A DNA stretch of 64,000 nt, from NCBI GenBank assembly GCA_011037195.1, contig JAAEAF010006373.1, positions 67,539-131,538 of the forward strand, given 5' to 3'. Source of the stretch: Triatoma infestans (Eukaryota; Arthropoda; Insecta; Hemiptera; Reduviidae). The notes under the pieces were generated by a model that was not told where the DNA came from, did no database searches, and saw only the letters and a program-made list of their open reading frames with translations. Position numbers and translations under genes: made by a program. The number at the start of each line of letters is the position of its first letter. The stretch's first letter is position 1. Of the stretch, positions 1-10,639 are shown piece after piece.

Positions 1-195
1 ATTATATTCTATCTTCGTCTTTGATAGGTGCCTAAGGATAAGCGCATTTTAGATCAATATGTCTGAAAAACGCGTAGTAGCTACTTCCTTTACTATTTGC
101 TCCAGCCGTGGAGGTGGGTACTTCTCCAATTGAATGAATCGATTAATAGTTTGAGAGTAGTCTATAACCATCTTTTTTCATTCTTGTGTTTTTCG
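1..195 (-). mobile_element. Gypsy-type reverse transcriptase relic (cut by window edge)
   Basis: Read on the minus strand, this stretch gives VIDYSQTINRFIQLEKYP followed by PPPRLEQIVKE and, in a shifted frame, an F..IDLK.AY-like motif. This is the start of the palm of Ty3/Gypsy LTR-retrotransposon reverse transcriptases. The frame is broken by a stop and a frameshift, so it is a dead fragment. The rest would lie left of the window. No LTR is visible. Confidence 0.6.
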
Positions 196-1767
196 GTTGA
201 GGTGGCCTGTATTTGGGCTCTCCATGGCGACTTGCTGAGTTCTATAATGGTTTAAATTGACAATCCGTGCCTAGTATTCTAAGTGACTGTAACTATGAAT
301 CAATCTAATATTTCATTAGGAAACTCCCTATGAGGGGCTAATTTTCGCTGATAGGCTTTACGAAAATAACATTCAAATAGTAGTGGCCTCATTACCAAAG
401 AAGCCATAGATGTTTACACATATATGTGAGGAGCAATATAATTTATGAGTAGTTTCAACTTATCCTTGTCATCTGTCTCAGTTATCTTGTTATCTATCTC
501 AGTTTCGTACCAATGTTCCTCCACTGTTCAACAGATCAACTCCATTTAGGTCAATATTGAGTTTATCCGATCTCTTGAGAAGCCTCTCCCATTCATAAAT
601 TCTTAGAGTTAATAAATTGAGATATAAGTAAACAGGCATTAATAATTTAAACCAAGTTAAAGGCTTTATTAACTTTGAGAATTTATGAACATTTTGCTTA
701 AACATACATTTTGATTTCAAGTTACAAATATTATAACATGAGTATTGATACACATTCAAACTTCACTCATAACATCTAGTGTAAAACTCTCATGGGTCAT
801 TGATTCCCATATCATAAGAACTCATTGTTTACTTTGTTATTTCCAAAAACCGCCTCCAAAATGCCAGTTATTGGAAAAATAAAATAAATTGCTGCATACG
901 ATTCTTAATAGACCTCTTAATGTAGGTCGCAGTGGAATCAGGCCCGCACTCCCCTTCTGTCTAATCTAATCTACAATTCTTTAAAATTTGATTACGAGAT
1001 AAGAAAGCTGTAGGAGCTCATTGTTTACATCATTTTTTTATGAAAACAATGCTCCACTTATATGGAAAATAAACGGATTTGATCTTTTCAATTTTTAACT
1101 GTTATATATCGGAAATTGTATCAGGAGTTATGAAAGCGATAGTAAGAACTTGGTAATTAAAAAAAATTGCTGTTTATAAGTATTATCAGGTGGAATGCCT
1201 CATGTTATTTGATTTAGTAAAAATTTTGTTGTTAATATTGCATTGGAAACCTAACTCTTTAAGTTCTGTACAATTTGCCTTACAATGTCTTTCAAGAACT
1301 GTTAACTATTTAATGGTTGTTCTTATCACTTTTCCGATGATGAGCGAATTTAGAAGAAATCCTTGAAAACTAAGTTAGATTCACGAATGAGGAATATAAA
1401 TGAATATAATGCACTAATACTGGGTTAAAAATTATAACTCGCAACATCTAATTGCAAAAAAGCTCAAAATTAATACACAAGCTACATATATTTTCTCTGG
1501 ATAATTATAACAAATTTAACCAATTAATAACAAAACAACTATTAAACAATTTAACTGATTAAAGAAATACAATACTAAAAATTTATATACATTACTTTAA
1601 TGTACATTTATATAACAAAGGAATTACATTCCTATTAATGTGAAGTAAAATAAGTTTACTGACTCATTTGAAGTAGCACGGACTTCACTGATTGTTACTT
1701 GATTCTGAAACAACAAACACAAATTAATACAAAATACGTGGCTGTAAACAAAGCTATATTCAAGGAA
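196..1767. other. AT-rich intergenic DNA, no gene seen
   Basis: Open frames here are short and resemble no family I recognise. It lies downstream of STK40 and may include its 3' UTR end. No conserved exon, RNA gene or clear element was found. Confidence 0.5.
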
Positions 1768-1912
1768 AATTTGGTTGGCTGGGGCCAAAGAAAACTGTTT
1801 TTTTTTTAATTTTAAAGTTTATTCTACCGACGTTTCGGAACGTGTCCGAAACGTCGATAGTATAAACTTTAAAAGTTAAAAAGTTTTTTCTTTGGCACCA
1901 GCCAAGCAACAT
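1768..1912. repeat. Foldback element of the second ribozyme-related family
   Basis: The ends GTTGGCTGGGGCCAAAGAAA and its near-complement (TTTCTTTGGCACCAGCCAAG) form a long inverted repeat. Its centre, about 1826-1860, is a near-perfect palindrome containing two head-to-head copies of GTCCGAAACGTCG. That motif equals the 3' half of the hammerhead at 10392-10432 (end of helix II, GAAA, ACGT). The CTGANGA half is lost in both arms, so neither arm can cleave. It lies just past the STK40 stop codon and may be transcribed in its 3' UTR. Confidence 0.6.
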
Positions 1913-2022
1913 TATGCTTGTTTTATTAACAACGGCCAAACGTTACTATTATTTATACAGAATCTATAATTGATTTCAGTGATAATTTAAAATTTATAGC
2001 TTTAAAAACAAATTATTTGGTA

Positions 2023-2310
2023 TCACTTGCCTTGCTCAATTCTTGAACGAATTAACATAGATAAACTGTGGACGAGATTTCGTTGAGATCTAGGGGATAA
2101 TGGAGCATTTCTATTTGAAATAACCGTAAATCTAGTCGATCTCAATGGTCGTAGATTTGCACTAAGATCCACTCTTATGTTCGCTGGTAAAAGATGACGA
2201 TAACGTCCCAATTCAGACTGGCTCATTTCTCTGGCATCTTCTCCAACTCTGTGTACAGAAATCTGACCTATTCTTCGTTCTCTACATTTCTGAACTCTAG
2301 TTTCTTCTGC
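2023..2310 (-). CDS. STK40: STK40 exon 9 (basic C-terminal tail, stop)
   Basis: It opens with AEETRVQKCRERRIGQISVH, which parallels the vertebrate tail starting LLAEE..., then GRYRHLLPANIRVDLSANLR and ends SRIEQGK-stop. Phase 0 with exon 8 across a 1.66 kb intron. Vertebrate tails are shorter, so the last 50 residues are lineage-specific. Confidence 0.85.
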   Translation of the reverse strand, partial: AEETRVQKCRERRIGQISVHRVGEDAREMSQSELGRYRHLLPANIRVDLSANLRPLRSTRFTVISNRNAPLSPRSQRNLVHSLSMLIRSRIEQGK

Positions 2311-5300
2311 CTGCATTAAACATAAAATTGAAACATTTGATCTTTTTAGCTTCCGTGGCCACTATCTTAAAAAAAACATAGGCCTTTGGAAACGGAAATA
2401 GACAAGTGTTTATTATAAAACACCATGTAGTGCAATAGGCTTCTTCAGGGTAGTGTTGATCAATACTATGTAAGTCCAGGAATCAAGTCAATACTATCCA
2501 AAGAAAGCTGTTGCAATATGGCCGAAACTCGGTTTATAACAAACAACTTACGCGGTCTCAACCCGAAGAACTAAATATTTCGAAACATTTGTTCAATTCG
2601 AATTAACTAACAAATAAAAATAGTCTGTAATGCTAAAAAAACCGGCTATCAGGTGCTTTCTAATGAGATATCCTTAATAATTATTTAATGGCGTTTTATA
2701 TTTCAACTTTTCGAAATAATTATATATATTTATAAAAAAAATAAAAAATATGAAACATTGACAAGACATTCTTTTACTACAATTTACAATTGCAACTGGC
2801 AAATTTTTGGACTGTTTAATATTGGAATTTTGACTAAATATTGAGTTTGTCCTGGTAAACCTAAACGGATATCAGGTTTAAGATTCTTGCGATATCTGAT
2901 AGTTATTCTTTACAACAGGCACAAATACTCAACCACGCAGTTACACAAACACCGTAGACAAACGCATGCACTAATAGAATGAGAGTGTTCACTAATTCGT
3001 AAAAACGTTTTTTTCCTTATTGGGGGTGTGGTGGGGTGGAAAATTCAATTGCGAAAATTAACGACTTCGCAATAGCTCCTACAACCTAATTCTTTCTTTT
3101 ATGGCAATGTGCAAGTTATAATTAAGAAATTTTCTTCAAACTTATAATTCTTACGAGATGAGAGTTCATTCCAATGTTATAACAGTTGAAGAATCTAAAC
3201 TTAATAAAACGACTTTTTTGAGGAAAGCATAAACTCAAAAACCTCCTTAACGATTTTTTTCAGAAAAGTTTCAGACGAAAGTGATTGAGCTCTGTATGTA
3301 TAGTTAGTATAATAAATTTAAAGAAACCTGTCGATGTTTTTATGAGGAAAATCGTAAAAATTGAAAACATTTGCAAAATTGCCTTTCCACCCAACCGAAA
3401 AACTTCAAATTCGGAATCCTAGCAACACATTGAATTCTCACTTATACTAATAGATGACAGAATCTATAGTAAATTAAAATAGCACGTTACAGGAAGGCAT
3501 AATCTCCCATACCTATCCCAAAACCCATTTAAATGAATTTTCCCGGAAAAAAGTTTTGAAATAAGAGATGTATAGCTCTTTATACATTGTTTTAGTTTTT
3601 TATGTTTAGTAATTATTTCTGGCCTGAGCCGTTTTCAAGAAAATCGCAAAACAATTGAAAAATCCACTCAGTAATGTGGTGTACTTCCGATTGACCGACT
3701 TTGATCAAAAACCTTATTGTATGGTCCCTTAATTAATCAAAGCAACTAATCGAAATATCAAGATTGATCTTTATGCAATTTTCCGATTTTTAGTCATGCT
3801 GATTAAAATTCGAATTTCTAAAAATCTACTTTTTTGGTCTCAGGGGACCTAAAATCATATATCTCCGAGGAAAACTAAATTTCAAAAATTTGCAATACTT
3901 TCTCTCAGTAGGGGAAAGAAATAAGGAAAATATTGAAATCTTTTCAAAATTGATGTAATAAAAAATATAAATACCATATTTGCAAATTTCAAAGCATATT
4001 TTGTAAAATAATCTGCTAAGGAATCCTTCTGCTGTGAACATTCACAATTATCCTTTTCTTCAAGTCCAGACTGTTGTTCCTTTCCCATGTCATCAATATC
4101 AGGTACAACCTGATGTAAAAGTATAAAATAAAAACATTATATGCTACAAAAAAAATTAAAAAGGCAGTTTAAAAAAATGAAGCAATCCTAAGTCAGAAGG
4201 ATGTGAGAAAAAGTGGCACTAAAAAAATTAACACTATAATAGAGGAAAAATTCAGAAATTAATATTTTGCATCACTTGGGCAGATCAATCGAGCGAGGAA
4301 TCTAAACTCTATACCTGCAATAATTCATCCGTTGCCATCAAATTATTTGTAGAAGCAGCTAAGATTGTAGTTAATGCATCCATTACTTGATCAGTTTTTA
4401 ATCTCATTGCCGGGTTAAGTACAAGAAGATTTTTTATCAAATTAACCATGTTTTCTGAAACTCTTCCATCACTGCAAGAGAATGTAAAAATTTACTTTGG
4501 AATGTCAACAAACTGAGTAAGAAATATCAAATGAATAGAAGTTATTGTTCTACACTAATAATACAGTCAAATAAGAAGAAAAAACTTTTTATTCTGGAAA
4601 TAGCTCCCTTAAGAAAAAATACAATATAAATAAAGTTTTATTTATCGTTATACATAATAAAATGAGGTAAGAGAAAGCTGTGTGAGTGTCTACATTATTT
4701 TTTTTTTTTTTTTTTTTGCTTAATCTCATATTCTGTTAATTTCCCTACAATACCTGAAATATATTTTATTATCTTTTAAGGGGGAGTTCTGTTACAACAG
4801 AAGGCGAACCTTTAGGCGCTAATACACATAGCCCTTCTTTATAACATCCTATCTGACTAGTGCAATTTTTTTTTCTTCTTTAGCTTCTCTCATTCCCTCC
4901 ATCTTTGCCCTCCAGCATTTCTTTATTCCCTTTGGGAAACCTTCGAATACTAAAATCCTCTGTTAGAACTATCTATAAAAATTCTCTGTTCCTCCTTTAG
5001 AAAAGAAAGTTCTCCAGAGCTTCGCTAATAAGATAGATCCGCAAGCGGATTTACAATAATTTTTTTTAAAAAAATTGATAAAAATCGCAAAACCACATGA
5101 GCATTTTAAAATGGGTCTACATCACTTTATTCGCGTCAATATGTTTCACCAATTGTTTGTTGCGGAACTTTATATAGCCTATTAAATTTTAATAAAAAAA
5201 TTAATAAATTTAAAAATGGAGTATTTAACATTTGGTTTTCTAGAAATATACTCGTATGTCTGATTAAATGAACAAGTTTAACAGCGCTAGTTTATATTTA

Positions 5301-8300
5301 GTGGTAACAAAAAGTGAATAAGCTCAAATTAATGAATCTATGCAATTAAAATCAACCATCTAATTGGCAAATTTTCAAACTTATAATTTATTAGTAAAAT
5401 TTTGTATTTTAAAAAAATACTTACTTGGGAATAGTATAATCCGCAGCTTTAATTTTATTGAACAACTGTGTTGGACTAGAATCGTAAAATGGAAACTGAC
5501 CGTACAACATTGTAAAAAGAACCACTCCTAAAGCCCACATATCAGATGGTTTTCCTAAAAATAAATAAAAGGTAAGAAACAACAATATAAAAATTATAGT
5601 AACTGAATATTAAAGATTAATTGTATTATCTTTTTAATTTATTTTCTGATTACTAAGTAAATATTTCAATAGGTATTGAGGACTTCTATGTAACAATAAG
5701 TAACTTTCAACCTCTTATTACCAATGAAATATATGGTATTGCCGGAGTCAGTCACTATTACATACCACTCACAGCATCCCATCTGGGGAACGCGATTCGT
5801 TTAAGGAACTTGAGAAAATTTTCAATATTCTCTAAACTAAACTGTGACTAAATATAAGTTTAATCCTCATTCAGGATGGGACAATGTTCCTCACTGGAAC
5901 CTGGCCTCACAGGTTAGCCAGACTATTCTCATATGATCGGATGACTACAGAACCATCTCAAAGTCAAAAACTGAAGTCTCCATGCATAGTCTGCCCTGTC
6001 TTTGCAAAATGTCTATAACGAACTAATATCTAATTCTATCAACATCAGATTCATCCCTTGATCACTTTCTCTTCCCATGGATTTCTCCTTCAGAGATTTT
6101 TTCCAAAAATAACAAAATCAAATCGCTCACCAGAGTATTTGAACTACACAAACCCAGCTTGCTTCTTCTAAGTTATTATGTTCGAGAGTAATCTCCAAGA
6201 GAGTACCTTCGCTACAACCTAGGAAAGTAAGAAAAACTATGAAAGCATAGGATCTCTAATAGAACATTAAATAAAACTGTGCTCTCAACAAAGCCTGACT
6301 GAACGTATGCTAACTCAGTTAGTCCGTCCAAAAACTGTAGCTGTCTATTACTCTCAGGAGACAGTAGATTTGACTTAAAAAATAACCATGAAAAACTTAA
6401 TTGTTGCATAAGTGCTTGGGTCCGCAATGCTTATAACATTTACAAATTTATTTGTCACAGCTTATTTGATTTTGTTGGTTCTGACCGGTTTCGGATACTC
6501 ATTCATGCGGGAGTAAGGTTATCAATATGAATAGAGAGTTAACAGAAATGTATTTGTTGTGGTGGTTGGTTCCGCAGAGTTGGAAAGCATCAGAGACATT
6601 TTCCGTGGTAGCCTGCTTCATTTTGTGGTCATCGACGGTTTCGGGCGTTCGCCCATCTCAGATGCGTTTTTCAGACAGTGTGCCAACACAGACTCGTACA
6701 GAGAGTCTGAAACTAGTCTCTGTCTGAACTAAGTTCGAGTGTGAAACTAAGTCTTGTACGAGTCTGTGTGGCACACTGTCTAAAAAACGCATCCGGAAGA
6801 TGGGCGAACGCCCGAAACCGGTCGATGACCACAAAATGAAGCAGGCTACCACGGAAAATGTCTCTGAGAAATATATTTCTATGACGAATAAGTTCATAGA
6901 TAAAAACTTAATAACTGTTAATGGTTTTGAAGAACAGACGTTTTGCCACTCTACTGATCCAATTCAGCAAACCCAATTGCCACTCTACCAACCCAATTCC
7001 CTGAAATTGAAACAAGAATGCAGCTTCCTTTTCTGGTAAGGCTATGTACTTTTTGATTGGTTCTGGATGTATACCTGTCTTTTACATGATTGGCTCAGAA
7101 ATATTAAGGATTATGTATTATAGTGTTATGCATAGTGGGTTTGATTCCCAGACTTGGCCTTATAAGGGAAAGCCCATCTAAAGTGTAAGCGTTACTTTTT
7201 TAATTTTTTGCTATACTATAAATAATAAAAAATTATAAGAACATTAATCTATCAAAATAAATTTTTTAAATCTTATTTTATTTCTAACCGTATAACCAAT
7301 GCAGTCTCTCAGGTCCTCATATAAACTCTTTTCATATCGGTAATCAATACCTACCAACATATGGCTTTCCACATAAAACATCAGGAGATATGTATGCTGG
7401 AGATCCTCTTTGATCTTTTAATAAGTCTTTTTCACTGCCAAGATGTTTTCCAAGGCAAAAATTTGTTATTACAACTTTATGTGTACTCTGATGAAGTACC
7501 AAATTTCCAAGTTTTAAATCTCTATGCACAATATTTTTCTAAAACGTAATATTGAAGATATTACTTTTAAAGAAGGCAAACTAAGTAACAATAAAAAAAT
7601 AATCAAAATTACCTCATGTAAACAATGAACAACTTTTACGGTATTATACAGAATTAATGCTGCTTCTCGTTCGCTGAGTTTTTTCTCTCTTATAACGTAA
7701 TGTTGTAAATTTATTAGATCTGCAGTTTCTGGCGAATAATCATGAGCAGCTAGACAGTCTAATACAAGGCAAACTCGACTTATAGTTCTTCCTGTATAAA
7801 CAAGTTTCCTATCTGGACCAGTTCTTTCTTCTAGAGCTAAATCCTGGTCCAAAAAGTTTTTGTTAAAAAAATTAAATGAATATCTTTGAATTATTTAATT
7901 GAAGCTCTATTTGGAATAAAAGGTAAACTCATTTAAATTTATCCAAGAAAATGTTAGTAAACATTTTATCCTTTAAAATTTAAATAGATGCAGAGCACGA
8001 CCGAATCCAGAGGATTTGATGAAGACCAGGCTATGTTATTGCTACGTTTCCAAGATTTGCAATTTAACAAGTTAATTCTTCGAATTGTTAACTCAAAATG
8101 ACAAAACACTTTGAAACGATCTAAATACCTTAAAAAATCCGTGATGATGGACAACGTTTTCCTGATCATGTAGTAGAGAGAGTAGTGAATATTCTGTATG
8201 TAACAGCATCTTTCCTTGCCTGTCATCTTGGCTTTCTTCTTCAGGATATTTTAACGTTAATATCTGCATAAATTAAAAAAAAAAATAATTAAAAATAATA

Positions 8301-8678
8301 ATCTGGTATAATGAACGAAAATCTGTTTCAATACATACTTTAAGGGTATAAAATTGGTCAGTTCCTTCTAATCTTGCTAAACATTGGACAATACTTTTCA
8401 CTGGAGAATTCCCAAGAGTTGGACCCAATAGATAAGGCCCCGCTCTTTTCACTTTCTTCATAGAAACAGGTGTACCCTCCGGAGGTATTACTGAAATAGA
8501 TAAACATATGTGTATATTCTGTCTTAGATTTTTTTTTAATTGAAAAAAACTGCGACTTACCATGTGCAAAATTAGCTTTAGGCTTAAAAGAAGGAATGTT
8601 TAACCATTTTTTATTAACATGGGGGTTATCTTCTGTTCCAGCTTCGTCAATCAGGGGCTGATTAAGAAAAGAAGCCAT
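2023..8678 (-). CDS. STK40: STK40-like pseudokinase, whole gene (9 coding exons, 509 aa)
   Basis: Exons in transcript order are 8561-8678, 8339-8490, 8129-8263, 7613-7843, 7355-7538, 5425-5554, 4315-4471, 3975-4109 and 2023-2310. They total 1530 nt and every junction keeps frame. The protein aligns by eye with animal serine/threonine kinase 40: RAGPYLLGPTLGNSPVKSIV, a K in FYTLKILTL, CLVLDCLAAHDYS, HRDLKLGN, ITNFCLGKHL (TNF where active kinases have DFG), KPSDMWALGVVLFTMLYGQF, then VVPDIDD and a basic tail. In vertebrates STK40 is a pseudokinase that binds the COP1 ubiquitin ligase through a VP motif, and VVPDIDD matches that site. It is about 70 residues longer than the human protein, mostly at the N-terminus and C-terminus. 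Catalytic inactivity is inferred from the lost DFG aspartate. Confidence 0.93.
2390..2590. repeat. Fragment of a small dispersed repeat (CGGTCTCAACCCG)
   Basis: GCGGTCTCAACCCG with flanking CTTCTTCAGGGT recurs at about 31205-31310, and a related version is at 63340-63405. Only short blocks match. Lies in the last STK40 intron. Confidence 0.35.
2990..3935. repeat. Copy of anonymous ~1 kb dispersed repeat family (intron of STK40)
   Basis: It shares ordered blocks with copies at 10.6-12.1, 17.9, 20.2, 27.0-27.9, 31.5, 38.6 and 60.6-61.4 kb: a GTTTTC..GAAAATCG block, a GTACTTCCGATTGACCG block, and GGGGACCT..A..ATATNTCCG.GGAAAACT ending near a CTCTNACTNGGAGTAAGAGAAAG motif. No coding frame, so it is probably non-autonomous. 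Extends to the border of STK40 exon 8. Confidence 0.6.
3975..4109 (-). CDS. STK40: STK40 exon 8 (VP motif, acidic linker)
   Basis: It begins VVPDIDDMGKEQQSGLEEKD and ends YALKFANM before a GTATTT donor. VVPDIDD is the conserved COP1-docking VP motif of STK40. The linker after it is divergent. Confidence 0.88.
4315..4471 (-). CDS. STK40: STK40 exon 7 (end of C-lobe)
   Basis: It encodes DGRVSENMVNLIKNLLVLNP and AMRLKTDQVMDALTTILAAS. DGRVSEN..V.LI..LLVL.P..RL is the STK40 subdomain XI signature. It ends in LLQ just before the VP motif. Confidence 0.92.
4690..5060. other. Poly(T) tract and unclassified less AT-rich block
   Basis: A run of about 18 T (4699-4717) is followed by a block rich in CTCC/CCTTC that differs in composition from the flanks. 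It could be a minus-strand retroposed tail, but no SINE or LINE motif was recognised. Intron of STK40. Confidence 0.3.
5425..5554 (-). CDS. STK40: STK40 exon 6
   Basis: It encodes GKPSDMWALGVVLFTMLYGQ and then FPFYDSSPTQLFNKIKAADY. The SDMWALGVVL block is kinase subdomain IX. It is too short and interrupted to appear as a large open frame. Borders TTTTTAG and GTAAGT. Confidence 0.92.
5690..6430. other. Unclassified repeat-like block in STK40 intron
   Basis: Base composition is richer in GC than the surrounding intron and there are no usable splice-bounded frames. It resembles a decayed mobile element but no conserved protein motif is readable in either strand. Confidence 0.3.
6556..6866. mobile_element. 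Head-to-head ribozyme foldback, locus A (with 12 bp TSD)
   Basis: Two arms of a hammerhead-bearing repeat face each other around position 6720. Left arm 6556-6715 is inverted and right arm 6725-6866 is direct. The flanks AGAAATGTATTT (6544-6555) and AGAAATATATTT (6867-6878) differ at one base and look like a target-site duplication. The right-arm motif (6790-6827) keeps helices I-III and GAAA but reads CGGAAGA for CTGANGA. The left arm (6630-6664, minus) lacks one core base. Both are likely inactive. Confidence 0.7.
7355..7538 (-). CDS. STK40: STK40 exon 5 (HRD loop and TNF motif)
   Basis: It encodes KNIVHRDLKLGNLVLHQSTH, then VVITNFCLGKHLGSEKDLLK and DQRGSPAYISPDVLCGKPYV. The catalytic-loop HRD is kept but the metal-binding DFG is TNF, as in vertebrate STK40. 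Confidence 0.94.
7613..7843 (-). CDS. STK40: STK40 exon 4 (hinge and N-lobe to C-lobe)
   Basis: It encodes ERTGPDRKLVYTGRTISRVC, LVLDCLAAHDYSPETADLIN and LQHYVIREKKLSEREAALIL. The CLVLDCL.AHD and TADLINLQHYVI blocks are diagnostic for STK40. The 77 codons are flanked by phase-0 introns. Confidence 0.93.
8129..8263 (-). CDS. STK40: STK40 exon 3
   Basis: It encodes ILTLKYPEEESQDDRQGKML followed by LHTEYSLLSLLHDQENVVHH, matching the STK40 block with LLHTEYSLLSLLH. Borders GCAG and GTATTT, both phase 0. Confidence 0.92.
8339..8490 (-). CDS. STK40: STK40 exon 2 (glycine-loop region)
   Basis: It encodes VIPPEGTPVSMKKVKRAGPY and then LLGPTLGNSPVKSIVQCLAR, the degenerate nucleotide-binding loop typical of STK40, up to FYTLK with the beta3 lysine. 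Acceptor TTTCAG, donor GTATGT. Confidence 0.92.
8561..8678 (-). CDS. STK40: STK40 exon 1 (start codon)
   Basis: The first in-frame ATG gives MASFLNQPLIDEAG and the exon ends in the GTAAGT donor after KANFAH (phase 1). The N-terminus is not similar to the vertebrate one, so an upstream start cannot be excluded. No promoter motif was seen upstream. Confidence 0.8.
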
Positions 8679-8699
8679 TTTTCATGCCCAACAAAATCT

Positions 8700-9341
8700 A
8701 CTTTGTTGTCCTTGAATTATTTTCCATGATTCTCTTCTGGGGCTAAAAATAGCAATGTATTTAAAACATAAATTACTTTTAAAAATACTATTTTATAAAA
8801 TAATCACGTGGTCCTTTCTCACAAGATAGCATGAATAAACCTTATTTTTTCAAATTCAAGAGCAATGAAATTAATTTCTTAATTTTAAATCAAGAAACTA
8901 ATGTTTTAATATAGTCAACTGTGATTCCCGATAGATCATTTGCAAAAGAGAATATGAATTTTGCTTGCTTTACAGGAATGTCGGTCAAATTATCTTTGGC
9001 AAGTCCGAGAATAATAGGGCTAATGAAACCGCTTTCCATATTCTGTGACACGCAGATTCCAAACGAACATAAATCCAAAATTTGCTGGCTTTTTCGGGAA
9101 TACAACATGGTGCTTTTTCTCATTCATTTTATTTTACGTCTGTTTAAGCAGAATGTAAGTGGCATATATATGTCTGGATATCACAAAGGATGGTAAAATA
9201 AGTCTCTTCGTCAAGCAGCAAATCTAGTATACATAAAAGTCAACAAAGCCAAATTATCTAGCCTGCTTTCCAACTATGTAAAATTAATAATGAAAGTCAA
9301 AAGCCAAAACTATGAATTACGATACGATGGGGGCTAGCTCA
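8700..9341. other. Upstream flank of STK40, no feature recognised
   Basis: This should contain the STK40 5' UTR and promoter. I see no TATA box or initiator that I could defend. Short open frames on both strands have no family resemblance. Confidence 0.4.
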
Positions 9342-9552
9342 TATTTTTTTTTTTTTTTTTAGGCGTATCAAGATCTATGGTCATTGACAGTCGGAGCCTT
9401 CACACTCCACTTCCGGCCTCCAGGCAGCAGCGTTCTCTTCTCCAAGTCCACGGACAGTGAACTTGCAGAGGCTTTTAGGGCGAGAAAATCTAAGAGTAGC
9501 AATGGAATTGATCTGCATGGTGTCCCAACGCGCTACCACTACAATTTGTAGA
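9342..9552 (-). mobile_element. SINE copy, minus orientation, with poly(A) tail
   Basis: A T-run at 9342-9360 is the tail read in reverse. The body shares CCGGCCTCC and AGAAAATCTAAG..NAGC with the SINE at 54060-54300, where a clear tRNA-type B box is present. Here the B box is decayed. Intergenic between STK40 and Nmdar1. Confidence 0.5.
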
Positions 9553-9559
9553 TCAAGTC

Positions 9560-10315
9560 GAAAAAGATCAGCTGTTTAGATCATTTTTCCCTTATGCATT
9601 TACTCGTAGTAATTCATTTACTTGAGAAAAATATACAAAAAGGAATTTCCAAGAAGGATAACTATAAAGCAAATAATCAAGTTAGGTTTTATTAAAATTA
9701 AATATGAGACTATGAAATGCAAATGTAATAAGAAGTAGTAAAACACGAACTAACATTCTGGAAAGCAATTATAAATTGCTAATTAACACAAACTATGTCT
9801 AAAATAACAACACAAAAAGTACTAATAACTAAGTAAGAGCAAACGGATAAGGAACTCCTTAAGACGATTTAACTTATAAGAATCATTTAATTTCAATGAT
9901 TCAATAACTAAATCTTGGAACCGTTTACAATAAGGAGTTAACGCCCTAGGAACAGATTCTAAGCTATGGTAAGGTGCTCTTAAATATACAGAGAGGTCAA
10001 AATTAAGAAATACAAATAATATGAAGTTCATAAATGTATACATCGAAGTAAAGTTGTGCTGGTAAGAATATATATACAAAGTCTTACCGCAATCTGTTAG
10101 TAATAAAAGTCAATAAAAGTAATAAAAGCCATAAAATAAGCTGCTCTTAGTTTAACTTCATTTCCTTGCAAAATATAGTAACATTTCACAGAACATTAAC
10201 CTCATTGTAACCTCCCTCCCAATTACACTTGATTAGTATCGATATCTGAAATGTGAAAGTAGAACACTAATGAAATTTTAATTTGTTTATTGGCCGTTGA
10301 GATTAATGTTTAAAA
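9560..10315. other. Intergenic DNA, nothing recognised
   Basis: AT-rich. No conserved open frame, RNA gene or known repeat block was found. Confidence 0.4.
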
Positions 10316-10317
10316 AT

Positions 10318-10440
10318 TTTGGTTGGCTAATCGGCTTGGAGTGGTAGGGTAAAAAGAAAACAAAGAAGAATATATTTTTTTTTTAATTGTTTACCAACGT
10401 TTCGGCGAACATTGTTCGCCTTCTTCAGAATATCTCAAAA
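10318..10440 (-). mobile_element. Second-family ribozyme element (3' end)
   Basis: The minus strand runs from a hammerhead motif through an A-rich stretch to a CCAAGCCGATTAGCCAACC terminus, the same layout as the arms of the foldback at 1768-1912 and the piece at 13855-13920. It appears 5'-truncated just upstream of the ribozyme. Confidence 0.5.
10392..10432 (-). ncRNA. Type I hammerhead ribozyme motif, family 2
   Basis: Minus-strand order: helix I TATT paired with GGTA (two G-U), core CTGAAGA (10428-10422), helix II GGCGAAC/GTTCGCC closed by AAT (7 bp), GAAA (10403-10400), helix III AC/GT, then GTT as cleavage triplet before G10395. All invariant core bases are present; position 7 is free to vary in hammerheads. 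The 7 bp perfect helix II makes chance unlikely. Helix III is very short, so self-cleavage would favour a dimer. Confidence 0.65.
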
Positions 10441-10639
10441 AAGGCAAATATGTTACATATTCACATTGTATAATAAATAGATAAATACATTTCACACTAT
10501 CAGTGTAGTGTTAGTGTTGAACTATCGTGAGGAGAGAATAGTGAACACTAATGTTCGATGTTCGTTCTATTGGGTTAGAGAACAGCAAGATCACCTGAGT
10601 TTTTTGCTCTAATAATATATTAGGTAAGCTGAGATAGTG

